In this document: one piece after another, positions 58,183-64,000 of the stretch | How the letters are laid out: every line of letters begins with the position of its first letter | Numbering within the stretch: position 1 is the stretch's first letter | DNA from: Nonomuraea guangzhouensis | GTDB lineage: Bacteria; Actinomycetota; Actinomycetes; Streptosporangiales; Streptosporangiaceae | NCBI RefSeq assembly: GCF_019396345.1 | Contig: NZ_JAHKRM010000011.1 | Span: forward strand, 248,001-312,000 | Length of the DNA stretch: 64,000 nt | Direction: 5' to 3' | The notes under the pieces: model-generated | Told to the model about the DNA's origin: nothing | Seen by the model: only the letters and a program-made list of their open reading frames with translations | Databases searched by the model: none | Program-made: the position numbers and the translations under genes

Positions 58183-60816
58183 GTGATCCGCTGGCGTGGT
58201 CCACGGGCACCACTGGCCGCCGCGGCGGCGTTCGGTGCGGCGGGGTTCGCGGCTGCGCTCCTTGCGGGCGGCCCGGCTCTGCTCACCGGCGCGATCGCCG
58301 GACTGCTCGCGGCGCTGCTCGCCGCCGCCTCACTCCTGGTCGCCTCGATCAAGCTGGGCGAGCACCGCTCGACCGCGATGGGCGCCCGCTGGATGGGCAG
58401 CGGCGCCATCGTCTGGGCCGCCGGGGTCGGTGTCCGCCCGATCGTCGACAGTTCGAGCGTCGCGGTGAGTTTCGCGGACCTGCTCGTGCTGCTCGGCGGG
58501 GTGCTCACGGCGGGCGGGGTGCTCATCGCGGCCCGGCGCAGGGTGCCCGCCACGGTGGTGCTGCGGCACGTCACCGGCGCCTACCTGTGCGCCGCCTCGC
58601 TCTTCGTGATCGCCTGGGTGGTGCTGCTGCGGCAGGTCTACGCCGACGCCGGCGACCCGGCGATGTTCACCTTCGCCATGCTGCCGCCGATGATCACCCT
58701 GCTGGTGGCCTGCGCCGTGATCCCCTCCGTCATCACGAGCCGGAGCGCGGCCTGGCCGCTCGGCCTCGCGGGCATCGGCGTGCTCGCCACCACCACGGTC
58801 GCCGGGGTGGCCGCCGCGATCGCGCGCCTCACCGGCGGTGTCCCGCCGACGTGGAGCATCATGATCGCGCCCGTGGCGTTCCTGCTCCTGGCCGCCGTCC
58901 CCTGGGGGCGCCGCCCGGCCGACCCGGACGCCCGCCCGGACCGCGGCACCCTCGGCAACCTGATCGCGATGGTGCCGATGGCACTGGTCGCCGTCGCGAC
59001 CTGCACGCTGCTGGTGCACCTGGCGGGCGGGCAGGCGCAGACCCCGGTCACCGGCGTCGTCGTGCTCATCGCCTCGGTGGTCCTGCTCCTGGTCATCCGG
59101 TTGTTCGTGCTCGCCTCGGCCAACATGCGGCTGCGCAGGCAGGTCTCGCTCGGCGACCGGCAGCTCAGGGAGCTGGCCGAGAGCACCGGCGACGTGGTGC
59201 TGATCTGCGACTACGAGGGCGTGGTGTACGAGATCGGCGCCGGGGTCGAGGTGACGTACGGCTACCGCCCCGAGCAGCTCGTCGGCGGGACGATCTTCGA
59301 CTACATCCACCCGGAGGACGTACCCGGCATCCAGGCCGCGCTGCGCGCGATGGGCCTCGACGACGAGGGCGCCACCTCCGGCGCCTGTCTGATCGCCTGC
59401 CGCGTACGCGCGGCCGACGGCACCTGGCGGCCCACCGAGTCCGTCGCCACCCGCCACGTGGGCGGCGAGGACCAGCTGCTGGTGACCACCAGGGACGTGA
59501 GCGACGAGGAGGCCCTGCGCAACCAGGTCGCCCACCTGACCTTCCACGACGGCGTCACCGGGCTGCCCAACCGTTCCTACTTCGAGGAGCGCACGCGCGA
59601 GGTGCTGTCCGGCCGGATGTCCGGCAACGTCGCGGTCATCTTCCTCGACCTCGACGGGTTCACCTCGGTCAACGACTCCGTCGGCCACGCCAGCGGTGAC
59701 TACCTGCTCGGGCAGGCCGCGCGCCGGCTGCGCGGGGCCGTACGCCCCGACGACACGCTCGCCCGGTGGGGCGGCGACGAGTTCGCGGTGCTCCTGGAGA
59801 CGGGCGGCGAGGCGCAGATAGCGGTCGACCTGGCCGAACGGCTGGTCAGAGCGGTCTCGCAGGAGCCGTTCCGGGTGGCCGACCGCGACGTGGCGCTCAC
59901 CGCGAGCGTGGGCGTGGCCTTCGCCGAGGAGGACATGCCCTCCGGCGACCTCATCCGCAACGCCGACGTGGCCATGGCCAGGGCCAAGGAGCTGGGCGGG
60001 CGCCGGGTGGAGGTGTTCGCCGCGCAGATGCACACCGACGTGGTACGCAGGCTGGAGCTGGCGGCCGACCTGCAGCGGGCGCTGATCGAGCACCAGTTCG
60101 CCATCGAATACCAGCCGGTCGTCGACCTGGCCACCTCCCGGGTGACCGCGGTGGAGGCGCTGGTGCGGTGGTGGCGCGGCTCGGAGTTCGTGCCACCCGA
60201 CCAGTTCCTCGGCCCGGCCGAGGACACGGGCCTGATCGTGCCGCTGGGCGAGTGGATCCTGCACGAGGCGTGCCGCGAGGTGGCCGCCTGGCGGGCCTCC
60301 TCCTGGGACATCGGGCTGTCGCTCAACCTGTCGGCCCGCCAGATCACCGCGCCGCGCTTCGTCGAGACGGTCGAGGAGGCGCTCGCCGAGAGCGGGCTGC
60401 CCGCCTCCGCCCTCACCCTCGAAGTGATCGAGGAGATGCTCGTCGAGGACGCCGAGGAGACGGTCAAGCGGCTGTCGGAGCTGCGCGCCCTGGGCGTACG
60501 GCTGGCCATCGACGACTTCGGCACCGGCTACGCCTCGCTGGCGTTCCTCCGGCAGCTCCCGGTCGACATGATCAAGATCGATCCGTCGTTCGTGTCCGGG
60601 CTGGGCCGGGACGAGACGCTGACCCTGCTCACCCGCACGATCGTCCGGCTCGGCCATGACCTGGGCCTCATCGTGGTGGCCGAGGGCATCGAACGCCCCG
60701 AACAGCTCGAACTGCTGCGGGAAATGGGCTGCACCAGGGGTCAGGGCTTCCTGGTCGCGCGGCCGATGGCGGCTCGCGGAGTGGACTCACTGATGCGAAC
60801 GAGTCTCACTGTTTGA
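58183..60816 (+). CDS. Membrane PAS-GGDEF-EAL cyclic-di-GMP protein
   Basis: 877 residues. About eight membrane helices (first ~310 residues), a PAS domain (ELAESTGDVVLICDYEG, YRPEQLVGGTIFDYIHPEDV), a GGDEF domain (HDGVTGLPNRSYFEE, WGGDEFAVLLE) and an EAL domain (VEALVRWW, LEVIEEML, DDFGTGYASLAFL, IKIDPSFV). All named motifs are intact. GTG 58183 is the first start in frame. The 238 bp upstream hold no recognised gene. It ends 17 bp before the ilv promoter. Confidence 0.93.
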   Translation: MIRWRGPRAPLAAAAAFGAAGFAAALLAGGPALLTGAIAGLLAALLAAASLLVASIKLGEHRSTAMGARWMGSGAIVWAAGVGVRPIVDSSSVAVSFADLLVLLGGVLTAGGVLIAARRRVPATVVLRHVTGAYLCAASLFVIAWVVLLRQVYADAGDPAMFTFAMLPPMITLLVACAVIPSVITSRSAAWPLGLAGIGVLATTTVAGVAAAIARLTGGVPPTWSIMIAPVAFLLLAAVPWGRRPADPDARPDRGTLGNLIAMVPMALVAVATCTLLVHLAGGQAQTPVTGVVVLIASVVLLLVIRLFVLASANMRLRRQVSLGDRQLRELAESTGDVVLICDYEGVVYEIGAGVEVTYGYRPEQLVGGTIFDYIHPEDVPGIQAALRAMGLDDEGATSGACLIACRVRAADGTWRPTESVATRHVGGEDQLLVTTRDVSDEEALRNQVAHLTFHDGVTGLPNRSYFEERTREVLSGRMSGNVAVIFLDLDGFTSVNDSVGHASGDYLLGQAARRLRGAVRPDDTLARWGGDEFAVLLETGGEAQIAVDLAERLVRAVSQEPFRVADRDVALTASVGVAFAEEDMPSGDLIRNADVAMARAKELGGRRVEVFAAQMHTDVVRRLELAADLQRALIEHQFAIEYQPVVDLATSRVTAVEALVRWWRGSEFVPPDQFLGPAEDTGLIVPLGEWILHEACREVAAWRASSWDIGLSLNLSARQITAPRFVETVEEALAESGLPASALTLEVIEEMLVEDAEETVKRLSELRALGVRLAIDDFGTGYASLAFLRQLPVDMIKIDPSFVSGLGRDETLTLLTRTIVRLGHDLGLIVVAEGIERPEQLELLREMGCTRGQGFLVARPMAARGVDSLMRTSLTV

Positions 60817-60833
60817 GACATGTGTCCACGAAG

Positions 60834-60864
60834 TTGACACCAGGCCCTCCGGTGGGGCTAAGGT
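60834..60864 (+). promoter_or_regulatory. ilv operon promoter
   Basis: TTGACA (60834-60839) is followed by TAAGGT (60859-60864), with a rather long 19-bp spacer. Six bases after the -10 comes the ATG of the leader peptide (60871), so the leader peptide itself is probably translated from the very 5' end of the transcript. Confidence 0.8.
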
Positions 60865-60870
60865 GTGGCC

Positions 60871-60921
60871 ATGCTTCGCAGTGAGATTCTCGTAGTACTT
60901 CGCCGGCGCGCGGGCCGATAG
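60871..60921 (+). CDS. ilv operon leader peptide
   Basis: 16 residues, MLRSEILVVLRRRAGR. Six of residues 2-10 are Leu, Ile or Val, the three branched-chain products of the pathway, and they use codons that are unusual in this GC-rich genome (CTT, ATT, GTA, GTA, CTT). Ribosome stalling here would report shortage of charged branched-chain tRNAs. It overlaps the first attenuator stem and is followed by a terminator with a T-run. Confidence 0.9.
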   Translation: MLRSEILVVLRRRAGR

Positions 60922-60926
60922 CGAAG
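60896..60926 (+). promoter_or_regulatory. Attenuator stem 1:2 (and alternative pairing partner)
   Basis: AGTACTTCGC (60894-60903) pairs with GCGAAGCACT (60921-60930) with one mismatch, closing the 3' half of the leader peptide. In the alternative, GGCGCGCGGGC (60904-60914) pairs with GCCTGCGCGCC (60934-60944) with one G-U. These two cannot both form fully, as expected for a translation-controlled switch. The exact switch cannot be proven by eye. Confidence 0.6.
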
Positions 60927-60944
60927 CACTACCGCCTGCGCGCC

Positions 60945-60980
60945 GCCCCAGTCCCACCTCCGGTGGATGGGGCATTTTTT
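60945..60980 (+). terminator. ilv attenuator terminator
   Basis: GCCCC (60945-60949) with GGGGC (60969-60973) and CCACC (60954-60958) with GGTGG (60962-60966) form a two-part stem, followed by A and then six T (60975-60980). It is the only hairpin in the window with a clear T-run. It stops transcription 37 bp before ilvB unless the leader folds the other way. Confidence 0.85.
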
Positions 60981-60987
60981 ATGTCCT

Positions 60988-61003
60988 TAAGGTGTAGCCA
61001 CGC
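60988..61003 (+). repeat. Copy of the ilv promoter/leader-start element
   Basis: TAAGGTGTAGCCACGC repeats TAAGGTGTGGCCATGC (60859-60874) with two changes, one of which turns the ATG into ACG. It lies just before the ilvB ribosome-binding site and downstream of the attenuator terminator. It may be a remnant of an older promoter or a second, attenuation-independent promoter. Confidence 0.55.
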
Positions 61004-61016
61004 AAGGAACGAGCCG

Positions 61017-62756
61017 ATGACCGAACGGATGACAGGTGCACAGGCCCTGGTCAGGGCGTTGGAGCACGTGGGAGTCGACACTGTGTTCGGGATCCCCGGC
61101 GGCGCCATCCTGCCCGCCTACGATCCCCTCTACGACTCGACCAAAGTCCGGCACGTGCTCGTACGGCACGAGCAGGGCGCGGGGCACGCGGCCGAGGGAT
61201 ACGCGCAGGCCACCGGCAAGGTCGGGGTCTGCATGGCGACCAGCGGCCCCGGCGCGACCAACCTGGTCACGCCCATCGCCGACGCCTACATGGACTCGGT
61301 GCCGATCGTGGCGATCACCGGCCAGGTGGCCAGCGGGGCGATCGGCACGGACGCCTTCCAGGAAGCCGACATCTCCGGCATCACCATGCCGATCACCAAG
61401 CACAACTTCCTGGTCACCGATCCGCAGGACATCCCCCGCACGATCGTGGAGGCCTTCCACATCGCCTCCACGGGGCGTCCCGGTCCGGTGCTGGTCGACA
61501 TCTCCAAGGACGCGTTGCAGGCCGACGCCACGTTCAGCTGGCCGCCGACCATGCAGCTGCCCGGCTACCGCCCGGTGACCAGGCCGCACTCCAAGCAGAT
61601 CCGCGAGGCCGCGAAGCTGATCGCCGAGGCCAAGCGCCCGGTGCTCTACGTGGGCGGCGGCGTGCACAAGGCGGGCGCCGCGCCCGAGCTGCGCCGGCTG
61701 GCCGAGCTCACCAACATCCCGGTCGTCACCACGCTGATGGCGCGCGGCACCTTCCCCGACAGCCATCCCCAGCACATGGGCATGCCGGGCATGCACGGCA
61801 GCGTCACGGCCGTCGGCGCGCTGCAGAAGTCCGACCTGCTCATCGGCCTGGGCGTGCGCTTCGACGACCGGGTGACCGGCCAGCTCTCGACGTTCGCGCC
61901 CCACGCGAAGGTCGTGCACGCCGACATCGACCCGGCGGAGATCTCCAAGAACCGGCACGCCGACGTGCCGATCGTGGGCGACTGCAAAGAGGTCATCACC
62001 GACCTGATCGCGGTCATCGAGGCCGCCGGGCCGGAGGGTGACTACGCCGACTGGTGGAAGCTGCTCAACGGCATGAAGGAGACCTACCCGCTCGGCTACG
62101 AGGAGTTCGCGGACGGGTCGCTGGCCCCTCAATACGTCATGGAGCGGCTCAGCGCCATCGCCGGGCCCGACACCTACTACGTGGCGGGCGTGGGGCAGCA
62201 CCAGATGTGGGCCTCGCAGTTCATCGACTACGAGAACCCCGGCACGTTCATCAACTCCGGCGGCCTCGGCACGATGGGCTTCGCCGTGCCGGCCGCGATG
62301 GGCGCCAAGATGGGGCGGCCGGACAGCACCGTGTGGGCCATCGACGGCGACGGCTGCTTCCAGATGACCAACCAGGAGCTCGCCACCTGCGCCGTCGAGG
62401 GCGTGCCGGTCAAGATCGCCATCATCAACAACGGTAACCTCGGCATGATCCGCCAATGGCAGACGCTCTTCTACGAGCAGCGCTACTCCAACTCCGACCT
62501 GCAGACGACACGCCGGATCCCCGACTTCGTCAAACTGGCGGAGGCCTATGGTTGTGTCGGACTGCGCTGCGAGCGGCCGGAAGACGTCGACGCGACCATC
62601 AAGAAGGCCATGGAGATCAACGACGTGCCCGTCGTGGTCGACTTCGTGGTCCACCAGGACGCGATGGTCTGGCCGATGGTCGCGGCGGGCACGAGCAACG
62701 ACAGCATCAAGATCGCCCGGGACATGGCGCCGAAGTGGGAGAGCGAAGATGAGTAG
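61017..62756 (+). CDS. ilvB: Acetolactate synthase large subunit
   Basis: 579 residues. TGAQALVRALEHVGVDTVFG, then GIPGGAILPAYD, the TPP Glu in RHEQGAGHAAEGYAQATG, FAD-binding blocks and the thiamine motif GDGCFQMTNQELATC...NNGNLG are those of the biosynthetic enzyme. It condenses pyruvate to acetolactate (or acetohydroxybutyrate). AAGGA 8 nt before ATG 61017 sets the start; longer frames run into the attenuator. Confidence 0.97.
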   Translation: MTERMTGAQALVRALEHVGVDTVFGIPGGAILPAYDPLYDSTKVRHVLVRHEQGAGHAAEGYAQATGKVGVCMATSGPGATNLVTPIADAYMDSVPIVAITGQVASGAIGTDAFQEADISGITMPITKHNFLVTDPQDIPRTIVEAFHIASTGRPGPVLVDISKDALQADATFSWPPTMQLPGYRPVTRPHSKQIREAAKLIAEAKRPVLYVGGGVHKAGAAPELRRLAELTNIPVVTTLMARGTFPDSHPQHMGMPGMHGSVTAVGALQKSDLLIGLGVRFDDRVTGQLSTFAPHAKVVHADIDPAEISKNRHADVPIVGDCKEVITDLIAVIEAAGPEGDYADWWKLLNGMKETYPLGYEEFADGSLAPQYVMERLSAIAGPDTYYVAGVGQHQMWASQFIDYENPGTFINSGGLGTMGFAVPAAMGAKMGRPDSTVWAIDGDGCFQMTNQELATCAVEGVPVKIAIINNGNLGMIRQWQTLFYEQRYSNSDLQTTRRIPDFVKLAEAYGCVGLRCERPEDVDATIKKAMEINDVPVVVDFVVHQDAMVWPMVAAGTSNDSIKIARDMAPKWESEDE

Positions 62757-63273
62757 GCATACGCTTTCTGTGCTTGTCGAGAACAAGCCGGGCGTACTGG
62801 CGCGTGTGTCCGCGCTGTTCAGCAGGCGCGGCTTCAACATCGACTCGCTGGCCGTGGGCCCGACCGAGCACGACGACGTCTCGCGCATGACCATCGTGGT
62901 CAGCGTCGAGGAGCTGCCGCTGGAGCAGGTCACCAAGCAGCTCAACAAGCTGGTGAACGTGCTCAAGATCGTCGAGCTCGACCCGGGCCAGTCCGTGCAG
63001 CGCGAGCTCATGCTGATCAAGGTCAAGGCCGACGCCGACAGCCGCTCGCACGTGCTGGAACTCGTCCAGCTCTTCCGCGCCCGCTGCATCGACGTGGCGG
63101 CCGACGCCGTGACCATCGAGGTCACCGGCACTCCCGACAAGCTCGAGGCCTTCGTCAAGGTGCTCGAACCGTTCGGGATCAAGGAGCTCGTCCAATCGGG
63201 CATGGTGGCCATCGGCCGCGGCGCCCGTTCCATCACCGACCGGTCCCTCAGGGCACTGGACCGTACCGCCTGA
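62749..63273 (+). CDS. ilvN: Acetolactate synthase small (regulatory) subunit
   Basis: 174 residues. HTLSVLVENKPGVLARVSAL is the ACT domain that binds valine, followed by FNIDSLAVGPTE, and the C-terminal domain continues to GIKELVQSGMVAIGRG. It activates IlvB and gives valine feedback. It overlaps ilvB by 8 bp. Confidence 0.97.
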   Translation: MSRHTLSVLVENKPGVLARVSALFSRRGFNIDSLAVGPTEHDDVSRMTIVVSVEELPLEQVTKQLNKLVNVLKIVELDPGQSVQRELMLIKVKADADSRSHVLELVQLFRARCIDVAADAVTIEVTGTPDKLEAFVKVLEPFGIKELVQSGMVAIGRGARSITDRSLRALDRTA

Positions 63274-63280
63274 AAGGTTT

Positions 63281-64000
<720 letters not shown>

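Noticed and set aside
60963..61016. N-terminal extension of IlvB
   Set aside because: It would start inside the attenuator terminator and has no ribosome-binding site; ATG 61017 has AAGGA and family similarity begins there.

Overview
This is a high-GC window (roughly 70 % by eye) from the chromosome of a Gram-positive actinomycete. The gatCAB, ligA, mnmA and cysteine desulfurase block, the ilvBNC operon behind a peptide leader, the Tat and lipoprotein signals, the many PknB-like kinases and the frequent start codons lying 6-8 bases after a TAnnnT box all fit Actinomycetota. Streptosporangiales (Nonomuraea-like) is my best guess; this is inference, since no database search was possible.

Layout. 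1-4632: the 3' part of a Pro/Ala-rich membrane protein, then truA and rplQ on the minus strand. TruA carries a large pentapeptide-repeat insertion and its 3' end is duplicated. 4633-10951: an accessory catabolic island that begins at a broken aldehyde dehydrogenase touching rplQ. It holds an acetoacetate decarboxylase-like protein, ferredoxin reductase and ferredoxin on the minus strand, and a glutamine synthetase-like ligase and a P450 on the plus strand, across a shared promoter with two similar inverted repeats. An ArsR/SRPBCC pair follows. 10968-15328: a DinB-like protein, a CGNR regulator, an MFS exporter with a reductase, and an APH-fold kinase. 15646-20645: a small coiled-coil protein overlapping a QueC-like PP-loop protein, a DppA peptidase, a 28-bp repeat tract, a Tat-exported flavin oxidase and a YbaK-type deacylase.

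20767-25901: three membrane Ser/Thr kinases in a row. 26122-27876: etfBA. 27879-31740: an ABC exporter co-transcribed with an OmpR-type two-component pair. 31864-34884: HIT protein, rhomboid-like protein, MFS transporter and TetR regulator. 34938-48328: housekeeping genes for tRNA and DNA (cysteine desulfurase, mnmA, methionine synthase-like, ligA, gatCAB), plus a secreted protein, an MBL hydrolase and a GGDEF-EAL protein.

48417-53833: a tripartite tricarboxylate transporter (tctCBA) divergent from a CitA/CitB-type two-component system that probably controls it. 53927-60816: VanW-like protein, PQQ-type sugar dehydrogenase, 2-hydroxyacid dehydrogenase and a second c-di-GMP protein (PAS-GGDEF-EAL). 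60834-64000: a textbook attenuator (leader peptide, hairpins, T-run) in front of ilvB-ilvN-ilvC, with ilvC cut by the window edge.

The most unusual items are the TruA insertion, the rplQ/aldehyde dehydrogenase junction, the amine-oxidation-like P450 cluster and the coiled-coil/PP-loop pair. No tRNA, rRNA, CRISPR array or transposase was recognised.
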